DNA of 64,000 bases from NCBI GenBank assembly GCA_963971535.1, contig OZ020590.1:150861488-150925487 (forward strand). The letters are read 5' to 3'. The position numbers and the translations under genes are program-made. The notes under the pieces are model-generated. The model did no database searches. It was not told the origin of the DNA and saw only the letters and a list, made by a program, of their open reading frames with translations. Numbering within the stretch: the first letter of the stretch is position 1; each line of letters opens with the position of its first letter. Source of the stretch: Notolepis coatsorum (Eukaryota; Chordata; Actinopteri; Aulopiformes; Paralepididae). Below are positions 20,321 through 31,906 of the stretch, in pieces.

Positions 20321-21065
20321 AGTAGAATAGAATAGAATAGAATAGAATAGAATAGAATAGAATAGATCTTTATTGTCATTGTTACAGTTGTTACAACGAA
20401 ATAAAAAAAATGCAACCCTAGGTGCTAGTAAAATAAGAATAAAAACAGTCCTAAACACAGTGTTAAATATAAAAACAGGGTGGGGCATAAATAACATTAA
20501 TAAAACAGGGGGGTATAAAATATATATAATTGCACTCTCTCTTAATGTTGTGTGTGCGTGGGGGGGGGGGGGTGCAAGGAGACTGTTGTTTTAAAATTTA
20601 GCTGAGTTTAGTGCACATATGGCCCTGGGATAAAAACTTAACTTCAGTCTGTTAGTCCGGGTGGGCATGACGCTGAAACGCCTGCCCGAGCGCAGCCGCA
20701 CGAGGTGCTTGTTGCCCGGGTGGTGTGGGTCCTTCAGTATTTTTACTGCTTTTTTGAGGCAGCGGGAGTTGTATAGTCCCTCCAGTGAGGGGAGGGGGCA
20801 GCCGATGATCTTCTGGGCCGAGTTGACGACCCTCTGGAGCGCCTTCCTCTCTGTGGCTGTGCAGCTGAGGAACCACACATTTATGCAGTAGGTGAGGATG
20901 CTTTCCACGGAGCAGCGGTAAAAAGACACAAGCAGGTCTTGTCTGAGGTGGTAGTTTCTTAGTACTCTCAGGAAGTAGAGTCTCTGCTGTGCCTTTTTTA
21001 CTATCGCCGTGGTGTTGATTTTCCAGGTCAGGTCATCCTCCAGGTGGACACCCAGGTAGTTGAGT
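20321..21065 (-). mobile_element. 5'-truncated LINE insertion in the B-C spacer
   Basis: Present only in the B-C spacer; the other spacers read across. On the minus strand it carries a reverse-transcriptase C-terminal region (KKAQQRLYFLR, SFYRCSVESILTYCINVW, RKALQRVVNSAQKIIGCPLP, RSGRRFSVMPTRTNRLK) that ends at 20591. A 3' UTR with a tttattgtcattgttac block follows. A (TAGAA)n tail sits at 20325-20366. Retrotransposition by 5'-truncated reverse transcription is the usual origin of such copies. Confidence 0.75.
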
Positions 21066-21169
21066 AGTTGATATCAGAAGGACTTATCCAAAAGAGCATC
21101 TGCTGTAATGGTGAAGAACACTGGATGTTGGACCAATGACACATTCTCTCATTGTGCCAAGTTCTAGTG

Positions 21170-21650
21170 AATAAAAAATTAGATACAAGACAAGTTTTAT
21201 TTGTAACGGCATACAGGTATACAGTGAAATGCGGGGGGTCTTGCCCGCAACGATGGGCATAATACAATAGTAATATATAATAAGAATCCAACCAATAGAG
21301 CGACATTGTGCAATAAACAAGTAAACAAAGTAGGGCATATCGGTATATGTACACGAGTTATTTACAGAGCATGGTAAGACATGCTAGGTCCTGTGGTAGT
21401 GCAGTACACAGTTAGCTACGGATGAGGCACTGGGTCTTTATGTACACTGCTATATTATACAATCTCAAGTTATACTATACTATTCTTAAAGTGACCTTTC
21501 CTCCTGTAAAGTGTCTATAAGTGTGAGCGTGTGCGTGCTCATGTTAAAGTGGCTGCTAGTGTGTGAGCGTGTACAGTGTGTGTTGCGTGTGCTCATGTGT
21601 GCATTGTATGTATTGTATTAGTGCATGTATTAGTATGTTGCTGGACACAT
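21170..21650 (-). mobile_element. LINE 3' tail in the B-C spacer (also in C-D, D-E and E-F)
   Basis: On the minus strand the sequence ends CACTGTATACCTGTATGCCG-TTACAAATAAAACTTGTC, a typical fish LINE 3' end with its AATAAA. Orthologous copies at 29690-30175, 37485-37965 and 46485-46965 sit at the same point, so the insertion predates duplication of these spacers. The A-B spacer lacks it. The B-C and E-F copies share gcggggggtcttgcccgc, while C-D and D-E share gcggtgggtcttgcctgc. Confidence 0.65.
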
Positions 21651-21840
21651 CAGGAACTCCCCCTCAAGGACCCCAGAACCCACTGGTCTAGTCCCGCTTT
21701 ATGAGGCTCAGTGTCCTGCCTAAAGACCCTTTGCTGCACCAGAGCCCAGGAACAAATCTAGATGGTCAGCATCATTTCTACCAAATGGCCCACGTACTGT
21801 ACATAAATGAGGTACCACACCAAGTACTATTAAAAATATT

Positions 21841-21846
21841 TTTATT
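21841..21846 (-). terminator. Candidate poly(A) signal of gene C
   Basis: AATAAA on the minus strand about 370 bp after the gene C stop. The hexamer is kept at the matching places downstream of D (30357-30362), E (38153-38158) and F (47153-47158). An alternative ATTAAA lies closer to the stop, near 22030. Confidence 0.4.
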
Positions 21847-22211
21847 TTCAAATGCAGTCCATACAGGATTGTAGAGTGGAGACAACTACTAATTTTTAAG
21901 TGATGTTTAAGCCAGGTAAACAGAAATCCACATCAAATCCACATCGTCTTTCCTCCCTCCTGGATTAATAGAGCCAGCCTGGTTTCAACTCCTCATTCAG
22001 ACCTGTGGAGTCAAAAGGAATTTGACATTTTTAATAAAGCAGTACATCTTGCAGCAATACAAATTTAAATGATATTCATGACTATTGGAGCTTTCCGTGT
22101 TTGACAGGAATCCCGTCAGCCCCACATTGCAGAACATTTGACAAACTACACATTAGAGCCAATATTGAAACATTACAGGAACAGCCAACTATGGTCCCTG
22201 GGGTTGCTGCT

Positions 22212-25200
22212 TTAACTATAGTCACCTGGAGCTGCTGGTTGGTCTGGTAGCAGTGCTGTAGGTGTTGGACTGGACGTAGGACTGGTAAATAGTTTGCTTG
22301 GACCGGTGGGTAGTCCACCAGGGTTGGCACTTGGACCAGTAGGTAGTCCGCCAGGGTAGCCGCCTGGATCTGTGGCTGGTCCACCAGGGTAGTCGCTTGG
22401 ACCAGTGACTAGTTTGCTGGGGTTGCTGCTAGAGTGAGAAAGGCTATGCACCAGGGGCTGCTGCTGATCGACATGGTAGCTAAGCTGCTGTGCAGGCTGG
22501 TGCTGGTAGACAGGCTGCTTGTGGTAGCTTAGCTGTTGTGCAGGTGGCTGTTGCTGGTAGACAGGCTGCTTGTGGTAGCTTAGCTGTTGTGCAGGTGGCT
22601 GTTGCTGGTAGACAGGCTGCTTGTGGTAGCTTAGCTGTTGTGCAGGTGGCTGCTTGTGGTAACTAGGCTGCTTGTAGCTTGGCCGCGCAGGTTGCCGCTT
22701 GTTGTAGCTAGTATGTGCACGTTGCAGCCTTTGGTCACTAGGCTGCTGTTGAGAGCTTGGCTGCTGTTGAGAGCTAGGCTGCTGTTGAGAGCTAGGCTGT
22801 GCAGGTTGCTGCTGTTGGGAGCTAGGCTGCTTGTTGTAGCTAGACTGTGCAGGTTGCTGCTGTTGGGAGCTAGGCTGCTTGTTGTAGCTAGGCTGTGCAG
22901 GTTGCTGCTGTTGGGAGCTAGGCTGCTTGTGGGAACCAAGCTGCCGTGCAGGTTGTTGCCGTTGGTAGCTAGGCTGCTTGTGGGAGCTAAACTGCTGTGC
23001 AGGTTGCTGCTGTTGGGAGCTTGGCTGCTGTTGGGAGCTTGGCTGCTGTTGAGAGCTTGGCTGCTGTTGGTAACTAGGCTGCTTGTTGTAGCCAAGCTGC
23101 TGTGCATGTTGCTGCTGGTGGTAGCTAGGCTGCTGTGCAGGTTGTTGCCCTTGGTAGCTAGGCTGCTTGTTGTAGCTAGGCTGCCGTGCAGGTTGTTGCC
23201 CTTGGTAGCTAGGCTGCTTGTGAGAGCTAAACTGCTGTGCAGGTTGCTGCTGTTGGTAGCTAAACTGCTGTGCAGGTTGCTGCTGTTGGGAGCTAGGCTG
23301 CTTGTTGTAGCTAGGCTGTGCAGGTTGCTGCTGTTGGGAGCTAGGCTGCTTGTGGGAGCTAAACTTCTGTGCAGGTTGCTGCCATTGGTTGCTAGGCTGC
23401 TTGTTGTAGCTAGGCTGCTGTGCAGGTTGCTGCTGTTGGGAGCTAGGCTGCTTGTTGTAGCTAGGCTGTGCAGGTTGCTGCTGTTGGGAGCTAGGCTGCT
23501 TGTTATAGCTAGGCTGTGCAGGTTGCTGCTGTTGGGAGCTAGGCTGCTTGTTGTAGCTAGGCTGCTGTTGGTAACTAGGCTGATGTTGGTAACTAAGCTG
23601 CTGTGCAGGTTGCTGCTGTTGAGAGCTTGGCTGCTGTTGGTAACTAGGCTGCTGTTGGTAACTAGGCTGCTGTGCAGGTTGCTGCTGTTGAGAGCTAGGC
23701 TGTTGGTGGGAGCTAGGCTGCTGGTGGGAGCTAGGCTGCTTGTTGTAGCTCGACTGCTGTGCAGGTTGTTGCCGTTGGTAGCTAGGCTGCTTGTGGGAGC
23801 TAAACTGCTGTGCAGGTTGCTGCTGTTGGTAGCTAGGCTGCTTGTGGGAGCTTTGCTGCTGTTGGTAGCTAGGCTGCTTGTGGGAGCTAAACTGCTGTGC
23901 AGGTTGCTGCTGTTGGTAACTAGGCCGCTTGTGGTAGCTAGGCTGTGCAGGTTGTTGCTGTTGGGAGCTAGGCTGCTTGTTGTAGCTAGGCTGTGCAGGT
24001 TGTTGCTGTTGGGAGCTAGGCTGCTTGTTGTAGCTAGGCTGTGCAGGTTGTTGCGTTTGGGAGCTAGGCTGCTTATGGGAGCTAAACTGCTGTGCAGGTT
24101 GCTGATTTTGGTAACTAGGTTGTTGCTGTTGGTAGCTAGGCTGCTGTGCAGGTTGCTGCTGTAGAGAGCTAGGCTGCTTGTTGTAGCTAGGCTGTGCAGG
24201 TTGCTGCTGTTGGGAGCTAGGCTGTTTGTTGTAGCTAGGCTGTGCAGGTTGCTGCTGTTGGGAGCTAGGCTGTTTGTTGTAGCTAGGCTGCTGTGCAGGT
24301 TGTTGCTGTTGGGAGCTAGGCTGCTTGTTGTAGCTAGGCTGCTGTGCAGGTTGTTGCTGTTGGGAGCTAGGCTGCTTGTTGTCGCTAGGCTGTGCAGGTT
24401 GTTGTTGGAAGCTAGGCTGCTTGTTGTAGCTAGGCTGTGCAGGTTGTTGCTGTTGGAAGCTAGGCTGCTTGTTGTAGCTAGGCTGTGCAGGTTGTTTCTG
24501 TTGGGAGCTAGGCTGTTTGTTGTAGCTAGGCTGTGCAGGTTGCTGCTGTTGGGAGCTAGGCTGCTTGTTGTAGCTAGGCTGTGCAGGTTGTTGCTGTTGG
24601 GAGCTAGGCTGCTTGTTGTAGCTAGGCTGTGCAGGTTGTTGTTGGAAGCTAGGCTGCTTGTTGTAGCTAGGCTGTGCAGGTTGTTTCTGTTGGGAGCTAG
24701 GCTGTTTGTTGTAGCTAGGCTGTGCAGGTTGCTGCTGTTGGGAGCTAGGCTGCTTGTGGGAGCTAAGTTGCTGTGCAGGTTGCTGCTGTTGGTAGGTAGG
24801 CTGCTGTGCAGGTTGCTGCTGTCGGGAGCTAGGCTGCTTGTTGTAGCTAGGCTGCTTGTTGTAGCTAGGCTGTGCAGGTTGTTGCGTTTGGGAGCTAGGC
24901 TGCTTATGAGAGCTAAACTGCTGTGCAGGTTGCTGATTTTGGTAACTAGGTTGTTGCTGTTGGTAGCTAGGCTGCTGTGCAGGTTGCTGCTGTTGGGAGC
25001 TAGGCTGCTTGTTGTAGCTATGCTGTGCTGGTTGCTGCTTGTGGGAGCTAAGTTGCTGTGCAGGTTGCCGCTGTTGGGAGCTAGGCTGCTGTGCAGGTTG
25101 CTGCTGTTGGGAGCTAGGCTGCTTGTTGTAGCTATGCTGTGCAGGTTGTTGCTGTTGGGAGCTAGGTTGTTTGTTGTAGCTAGGCTGTGCAGGTTGTCGC

Positions 25201-28200
25201 TGTTGGAAGCTAGGCTGTTTGTTGTAGCTAGGCTGTGCAGGTTGTTGCTGTTGGAAGCTAGGCTGCTTGTTGTAGCTAGGCTGTGCAGGTTGCTGCTGTT
25301 GGGAGCTAGGCTGTGCAGGTTGTTGCTGTTGGGAGCTAGGCTGCTTGTTGTAGCTAGGCTGTGCAGGTTGTCGCTGTTGGAAGCTAGGCTGTTTGTTGTA
25401 GCTAGGCTGTGCAGGTTGTTGCTGTTGGAAGCTAGGTTGCTTGTTGTAGCTAGGCTGTGCAGGTTGCTGCTGTTGGGAGCTAGGCTGTGCAGGTTGTTGC
25501 TGTTGGAAGCTAGGCTGCTTGTGGGAGCTAGGCTGCTGTGCAGGTTGCTGCTGTTTGTTGTAGCTAGGCTGTGCAGGTTGCTGCTGTTGGAAGCTAGGCT
25601 GCTTGTTGTAGCTAGGCTGTGCAGGTTGTTGCTGTTCGTAGCTAGGCAGTTTATAGCTAGGCTGCTGTGCAGGTTGTTGCTGTTGAGAGCTAGGCTGCTT
25701 GTTGTAGCTAGGCTGTGCAGGTTGTTGCTGTTGGAAGCTAGGCTGCTTGTTGTAGCTAGGCTGTGCAGGTTGTTGCTGTTGGAAGCTAGGCTGCTTGTTG
25801 TAGCTAGGCTGTGCAGGTTGCTGCTGTTGGGAGCTAGGCTGCTTGTTGTAGCTAGGCTGTGCAGGTTGTTGCTGTTGGAAGCTAGGCTGCTTGTTGTAGC
25901 TAGGCTGTGCAGGTTGTTGCAGTTGGGAGCTAGGCTGCTTGTTGTAGCTATGCTGTGCTGGTTGCTGCTGTTGGGAGCTAGGCTGCTTGTGGGAGCTAAG
26001 TTGCTGTGCAGGTTGCCGCTGTTGGGAGCTAGGCTGCTGTGCAGGTTGCTGCTGTTGGGAGCTAGGCTGCTTGTTGTAGCTAGGCTGTGCAGGTTGTTGC
26101 TGTTGGGAGATAGGCTGCTTGTTGTAGCTAGGCTGTGCAGGTTGTTGCTGTTGGAAGCTAGGCTGCTTGTTGTAGCTAGGCTGTGCAGGTTGTTGCTGTT
26201 GGGAGCTAGGCTGTTTGTTGTAGCTAGGCTGTGCATGTTGTTGCTGTTGGGAGCTAGGCTGCTTGTTGTAGCTAGGCTGTGGAGGTTGTTGCTGTTGGGA
26301 GCTAGGCTGTTTGTTGTAGCTAGGCTGTGCATGTTGTTGCTGTTGGGAGCTAGGCTGCTTGTTGTAGCTAGGCTGTGCAGGTTGTTGCTGTTGGGAGCTA
26401 GGCTGCTTGTTGTAGCTAGGCTGTGGAGGTTGTTGCTGTTGGGAGCTAGGCTGCTTGTGGGAGCTAAGTTGCTGTGCAGGTTGCCGCTGTTGGGAGCTAG
26501 GCTGCTGTGCAGGTTGCTGCTGTTGGGAGCTAGGCTGTTTGTTGTAGCTAGGCTGTGCAGGTTGTTGCTGTTGGGAGCTAGGCTGCTTGTTGTAGCTAGG
26601 CTGTGCAGTTTGTTGCTGTTGGAAACTAGGCTGCTTGTTGTAGCTAGGCTGTGCAGGTTGTTGCTGTTGGAAGCTAGGCTGTGCAGGTTGTTGCTGTTGG
26701 GAGCTAGGCTGCTTGTTGTAGCTAGGCTGTGCAGGTTGTTGCTGTTGGAAGCTAGGCTGTGCAGGTTGTTGCGTTTGGGAGCTAGGCTGCTTGTTGTAGC
26801 TAGGCTGTGCAGGTTGTTGCCGTTGGAAGCTAGGCTGTGCAGGTTGTTGCGTTTGGGAGCTAAGTTGCTGTGCAGGTTGCTGCTGTTGGGAGCTAGGCTG
26901 TTTGTTGTAGCTAGGCTGTGCAGGTTGCTGCTGTTGGGAGCTAGGCTGCTTGTTGTAGCTAGGCTGTGCAGGTTGTTGCTGTTGGGAGCTAGGCTGCTTA
27001 TGGGAGCTAAGCTGCTGTGCAGGTTGCCGCTTTTGGTAACTAGGTTGCGGCTGTTGGTAGCTAGGCTGCTGTGCAGGTTGCTGCTGTTGGTAGCTAGGCT
27101 GCTGTGCAGGTTGCTGCTGTTGGTAGCTAGGCTGCTGTGCAGGTTGCTGCTGTTGGGAGCTAGGCTGCTTTTGGGAGCTAGGCTGCTCGGAGCTAGGCTG
27201 TTGCTGGGAGCTAGGCTGCTGTGCAGGTTGCTGCTGTTTAGAGCTAGGCTGCTGTGCAGGTTGCTGCTGTTGGGAGCCAAGCTGCTCATGGTATCCATAT
27301 TGAGGCCACTGGTAACTAGGTTGACTGTTGCTACTTTCTTGACTAGCAAATGAACCCGACTGGGAAGAATACCCAGAGCTTGTTAGTGTGTCTGTACCAG
27401 TGTGGTCATGTGAGCCAGAACTACCGAGAGATTTACTGAGATCATAACTGTTGAGGGAACCTGAGCTTGGCCCATAACTACCAATAAGTGATTCATCATG
27501 AACATTAGAGCTACTGTAGGAAGGCTGGTAGCTCAATTCTGGCCCTGTAGCATCTCCAAGACTTTTAGCCTTGGTCTCAGACCTGTAAGCTGTTGATAGA
27601 AACAAGAAACGATAATCACATCAAGTTAATTCACAAGTCTGACAATCAGGTTGTTCTTGAAATTGTAATCAGGCTGGTCTTGAAATGTTTAAACTCACCG
27701 CTTGCATGAGGCCTTCCAACACCCAGCAAAGACAACAGCACCACTCTAAACAAAAAACAGTTTACACTCAAGTTAGATTACATATTACTAGGGCTGTCAG
27801 TTTATCACGTTTAGATAAAATTACACAAAAGACCACCACATTATGAAAATTAACTCCCAGTTAAGAAAGTTATTTAAATATTTATTAATCTCATTAATAA
27901 ATATTTATTTATTCTACGTGCATAAGAACGTAGAATACACATTTACAGACTTTTTAATATGGTCCATTTTCATGTTCTTGGTATCCGATTCTAGAGACTG
28001 TCATCTATGGATCTCAGGGATTGTATTCCCAGTGTCAGAAATACTGTGTCCGTTACTAGGCTTGAGTAAATTGTAATGAACCAAATGAGAATATCAATTA
28101 ATAAATTTTTTATCTTTTGACTGAATTAACACCATGCTGAAATTGACCAGACCTGAAAAATCTAAGCAAATGAATAAATGGAAGATGAACAGAAGGTTTT

Positions 28201-28422
28201 GTAGATACAGTACTGAATTCTGCCATCTGGACACATGCCATTTGAAATATTATAGAATATCAGGCCTAAAATGGTTATGCGATTAATTAATTACAAATCC
28301 TGTAATTAATTGGATACATTTTTTTAATCACCTGATGACAGCACTAAATATTACTTGAGTCAGGAATTCCAACACAATGGATCAAAACTTTACCTTAGAA
28401 CAAATCCCACAGCTTTAGCCAT
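22212..28422 (-). CDS. Gene C: intact secreted giant Q/P/S/Y/K repeat protein
   Basis: Exons are 28394-28422 (MAKAVGFVL plus two bases), 27699-27745 (RVVLLSLLGVGRPHAS) and 22212-27589, giving 1,817 residues. Introns are 648 and 109 bp, with phases 2 and 1. Layout: signal peptide (about 1-25); Ser-rich head with YSSSNVHDESLIGSYGPSSG and PQYGYHEQLGSQQQQ; a repeat array of PSYNKQPSSQQQQPAQ units with PSFQQQQPAQ, QRQPAQQLSSHK and NQQPAQQFSSHK variants; a C-terminal block of three 17-residue units (PVYQQQPPAQQLSYHKQ type); then a Gly/Pro tail (PSDYPGG, GGYPGGLPTGPS) ending APGDYS. It has no transmembrane segment after the signal and almost no acidic residues in the array. I recognise no family. 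It is probably exported and could be cross-linked through Gln, Lys and Tyr. One of two intact genes in the array. Confidence 0.85.
22490..22650 (-). repeat. 51-bp C-terminal coding repeats of gene C (three copies)
   Basis: Three units encoding PVYQQQPPAQQLSYHKQ or a close variant, each starting at a ggtagacaggctgc block on the plus strand. D has five copies (about 31010-31265), E three (about 38800-38960), F two (about 47790-47905) and B none. Confidence 0.85.
22650..27290 (-). repeat. Coding repeat array of gene C exon 3
   Basis: Tandem 48-bp and 30-bp units. Larger blocks of several hundred bp recur, for example segments containing NQQPAQQFSSHKQPSSQTQQ near 24060 and 24890. This shows that duplication has acted at more than one scale. 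Confidence 0.9.
27789..28346. mobile_element. hAT MITE in intron 1 of gene C
   Basis: Left end TAGGGCTGTCAG; right end TGACAGCACTA (reverse complement TAGTGCTGTCA). Flanks CATATTAC (27781-27788) and AATATTAC (28347-28354) are an 8-bp duplication with one mismatch. 558 bp, AT-rich, no ORF of note. The same insertion is in B (16020-16454), D (35603-36143) and E (44766-45191) but not in A or F. Confidence 0.7.
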
Positions 28423-28533
28423 AGTTTGCAGCTATTGTGGAAAGTTGAATCCTGGCCCTTCAGTGAACCCACACTGAGTTGTCTGAGCTCACACTCAGGC
28501 CTCTTACATACATGTGCTCTGCAGATTTGACAG

Positions 28534-28569
28534 CCAATCATCTTTCTCTTTGTCTAATTAGTTGATTGG
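28534..28569 (-). promoter_or_regulatory. Gene C promoter: paired CCAAT boxes
   Basis: CCAAT on plus at 28534-28538 and on minus at 28565-28569, 112-147 bp upstream of the ATG. Same 36-bp span as in the other five genes. No canonical TATA at the position where A and F have one. Confidence 0.45.
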
Positions 28570-28639
28570 AAACAGGTGGAAGGTGGTGAGGTTAATTTAC
28601 TCACGAAAGGGGCTAGTCATTTGTGTGGTTTCAACTCGT

Positions 28640-30600
28640 GAACAGTGAGATGCGCAGTGGCATGTTTGTCCACTGGCTCTTACGATGTGCGCACTAAGCA
28701 AGGTAAGAAATAAATACAACCAACAATAAATAATAGAGAAGACGGTATATAGAATATTAATAGTCTATTCCACTATAGCTATCCGTGCGATTGGCTTTAG
28801 TTGTTATTTATTCACTGTCATTCGCAGTGTGTAATGCTCACGATGCCTTGTTGAGTCAATTGAGTCAACGTAATTGTTAATGATACAAATATCATATTTA
28901 TTATAATTATTGAATTCCAAGGATGTCTGTAGAATCAATGTGAACGCAATCACCAATGAAGCCGTTACCAGTTTAATCACCTGTGCATTGTATGTTACTA
29001 TTGCACTTTAGTTACATTTGCACTGGTTAGATGTCAAACTTATTTTCGTTGTATAATGACACATTTTAATCAACTCTCATTTTGATAGTTGCAAATTGCT
29101 TTTGTGCTACCTGTTGAATATCTCCCCCATAGGATTCAGCACAATGCTTATGTTTCCAATAATGTCATCATCCATCTGTACATACTGTGTGTATGAAGGA
29201 GAAACTAATAATCAGTAGAGAGTCTGGTTATCAACATTGCAAATCACATAGCCCCCATTCATTATTGGGGTGTAGATCAGTAGAAAATAGTTCCTACATG
29301 AAACTGCTCACAAGGTCTGGTTTATCCTGAGTAACTGGGTCATGATTTCCAGAATGAGACATTGCTTTTGAGTTTTCCTAAACAGTTTGATGCCACAAAC
29401 CAAGTGCCCTTCAGCTACCTTGTATCGAGTGACAAGCTCTACAGTCAAAACTAGCAAATCACACAAACTATCTGGACGGATATACTCTGGTAAGATGGAA
29501 CATTTGGGGCAAACCTCCCCTTTAAGGCATGTTGTTTGTGTGCTATCAGGGTCACGAGTAGTTGATATCAGAAGGACTTATCCAAAAGAGCATCTGCTGT
29601 AATGGTGATGAACACTGGATGTTGCACCAATGACACATTCTCTCATTGTGCCAAGTTCTAGTGAATTAATTAAAAAGAAAAATTAGATAAGATAAGTTTT
29701 ATTTGTCACGGCATACAGGTATACAGTGAAATGCGGTGGGTCTTGCCTGCAACGATGGGCATAATACAATAGTAATATATAATAAGAATCCAACCAATAG
29801 AGCGACCGACATTGTGCAATAAACAAGTAAACAAAGTAGGGCATATCGGTATATGTACACGAGTTATTTACAGAGCATGGTAAGACATGCTAGGTCCTGT
29901 GGTAGTGCAGTACACTGTTAGCTACGGATGAGGCACTGGGTCTTTATGTACACCGCTATATTATACAATCTCAAGTTATACTATTCTTAAAGTGACCTTT
30001 CCTTCTGTAAAGTGTCCATAAGTGTGAGCGTGTGCAGCATGAGTGTGTGTGTGCTCATGTTAAAGTGGCTGCTAGTGTGTGAGCGTGTACAGTGTGTGTT
30101 GTGTGTGCTCATGTGTGCATTGTATGTATTGTATTAGTGCATGTATTAGTATGTTGCTGGACACATCAGGAACTCCCCCTCAAGGACCCCAGAACCCACT
30201 GGTCTAGTCCCGCTTTATGAGGCTCAGTGTCCTGCCTAAAGACCCTTTGCTGCACCAGAGCCCAGGAACAAATCTAGATGGTCAGCATCATTTCTACCAA
30301 ATGGCCCACATACTGTACATAAATGAGGTACCACACCAAGTACTATTAAAAATATTTTTATTTTCAAATGCAGTCCATACAGGATTGTAGAGTGGAGACA
30401 ACTACAAATTTTTAAGTGATGTTTAAGCCAGGTAAACAGAAATCCACATCAAATCCACATCGTCTTTCCTCCCTCCTGGATTAATAGAGCCAGCCTGGTT
30501 TCAACTCCTCATTCAGACCTGTGGAGTCAGAAGGAATTTGACAGTTTTAATAAAGCAGTACATCTTGCAGCAATACAAATTTAAATGATATTCATGACTA
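28640..30600. other. C-D intergenic spacer
   Basis: About 2 kb, nearly the same as the D-E spacer. Contains the shared LINE tail (29690-30175) and the conserved block of gene D downstream sequence. No additional gene seen. Confidence 0.6.
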
Positions 30601-30727
30601 TTGGAGCTTTCCGTGTTTGACAGGAATCCCGTCTGCCCCACATTGCAGAACATTTGACAAACTACACATTAGAGCCAATATTCAAACATTACAGGAACAG
30701 CCAACTATGGTCCCTGGGGTTGCTGTT

Positions 30728-31906
30728 TTAACTATAGTCACCTGGAGCTGCTGGTTGGTCTGGTAGCAGTGCTGTAGGTGTTGGACTGGATGTAGGACTA
30801 GTAAATAGTTTGCTTGGACCGGTGGGTAGTCGACCAGGGTTGGCACTTGGACCAGTAGGTAGTCCGCCAGGGTAGCCGCCTGGATCTGTGGCTGGTCCAC
30901 CAGGGTAGTCGCTTGGACCAGTGACTAGTTTGCTGGGGTTGCTGCTAGAGTGAGAAAGGCTATGCACCAGGGGCTGCTGCTGATCGACATGGTAGCTAAG
31001 CTGCTGTGCAGGCTGGTGCTGGTAGACAGGCTGCTTGTGGTAGCTTAGCTGTTGTGCAGGTGGCTGTTGCTGGTAGACCGGCTGCTTGTGGTAGCTTAGC
31101 TGTTGTGCAGGTGGCTGTTGCTGGTAGACAGGCTGCTTGTGGTAGCTTAGCTGTTGTGCAGGTGGCTGTTGCTGGTAGACCGGCTGCTTGTGGTAGCTTA
31201 GCTGTTGTGCAGGTGGCTGTTGCTGGTAGACAGGCTGCTTGTGGTAGCTTAGCTGTTTTGCAGGTGGCTGCTTGTGGTAACTAGGCTGCTTGTAGCTTGG
31301 CCGCGCAGGTTGCCGCTTGTTGTAGCTAGTCTGTGCAGGTTGCAGCCTTTGGTCACTAGGCTGCTGTTGAGAGCTTGGCTGCTGTTGAGAGCTAGGCTGC
31401 TTGTTGTAGCTAGGCTGTGCAGGTTGCTGCTGTTGGGAGCTAGGCTGCTTGTTGTAGCTAGGCTGTGCAGGTTGCTGCTGTTGGGAGATAGGCTGCTTGT
31501 AGCTAGGCTGTGCATGTTGCTGCCGTTGGTCGCTAGGCTGCTTGTTGTAGCTAGGCTGTGCAGGTTGCTGCTGTTGGGAGCTAGGCTGCTTGTTGTAGCT
31601 AGACTGTGCAGGTTGCTGCTGTTGGGAGCTAGGCTGCTTGTTGTAGCTAGGCTGTGCAGGTTGCTGCTGTTGGTAGCTAGGCTGCTTGTTGTAGCTCGGC
31701 TGTGCAGGTTGCTGCTGTTGGGAGCTAGGCTGCTTGTTGTAGCTAGGCTGTGCAGGTTGCTGCTGTTGGGAGCTAGGCTGCTTGTAGCTAGGCTGTGCAT
31801 GTTGCTGCTGTTGGGAGCTAGGCTGCTTGTGGGAACCAAGCTGCCGTGCAGGTTGTTGCCGTTGGTAGCTAGGCTGCTTGTGGGAGCTAAACTGCTGTGC
31901 AGGTTG
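30728..31906 (-). pseudogene. In-frame remainder of gene D after its stop codon
   Basis: Continues the Gln/Pro array, then five 17-residue PVYQQQPPAQQLSYHKQ-type units (about 31010-31265), then the Gly/Pro tail ending APGDYS with TAA at 30728-30730. It is in phase with the upstream frame. Confidence 0.7.

Noticed and set aside
20127-20330. Small ORFs in the conserved spacer block (LLSFPKPFDATNQVPFSYL type)
   Set aside because: The frame is not kept between spacers (indels and stops differ), so coding is not supported.
22000-22020. Extra 3' exon after tgactccacag downstream of gene C
   Set aside because: An acceptor-like site is conserved, but no donor before the stop codon would keep a sensible frame; left as 3' UTR.
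22631-27349. Long minus-strand ORFs of the SLAPNSSNLHSLATTSS type (also 31249-35163, 9310-12606, 47517-52319, 38936-41461)
   Set aside because: They overlap the Gln/Pro frame, lack a signal peptide or splice sites of their own, and follow from the stop-free unit structure. The frame joined to the signal peptide and tail is the Gln/Pro one.
24201-27353. Plus-strand Leu/Arg-rich ORFs (LLLLGARLLVVARLCR), also at 9320-15625, 31274-35167, 38943-44372 and 47895-52443
   Set aside because: Exact antisense of the coding repeat with no promoter, start context or unique domain.
22212-28422. Membership of the P/Q-rich SCPP (enamel/tooth) family
   Set aside because: SCPP genes have phase-0 introns and several small exons; here phases are 2 and 1 with one giant exon.
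22212-28422. Zona pellucida (egg envelope ZP) protein
   Set aside because: The Pro/Gln-rich repeats are reminiscent, but there is no ZP domain and no cysteine pattern downstream of the repeats.
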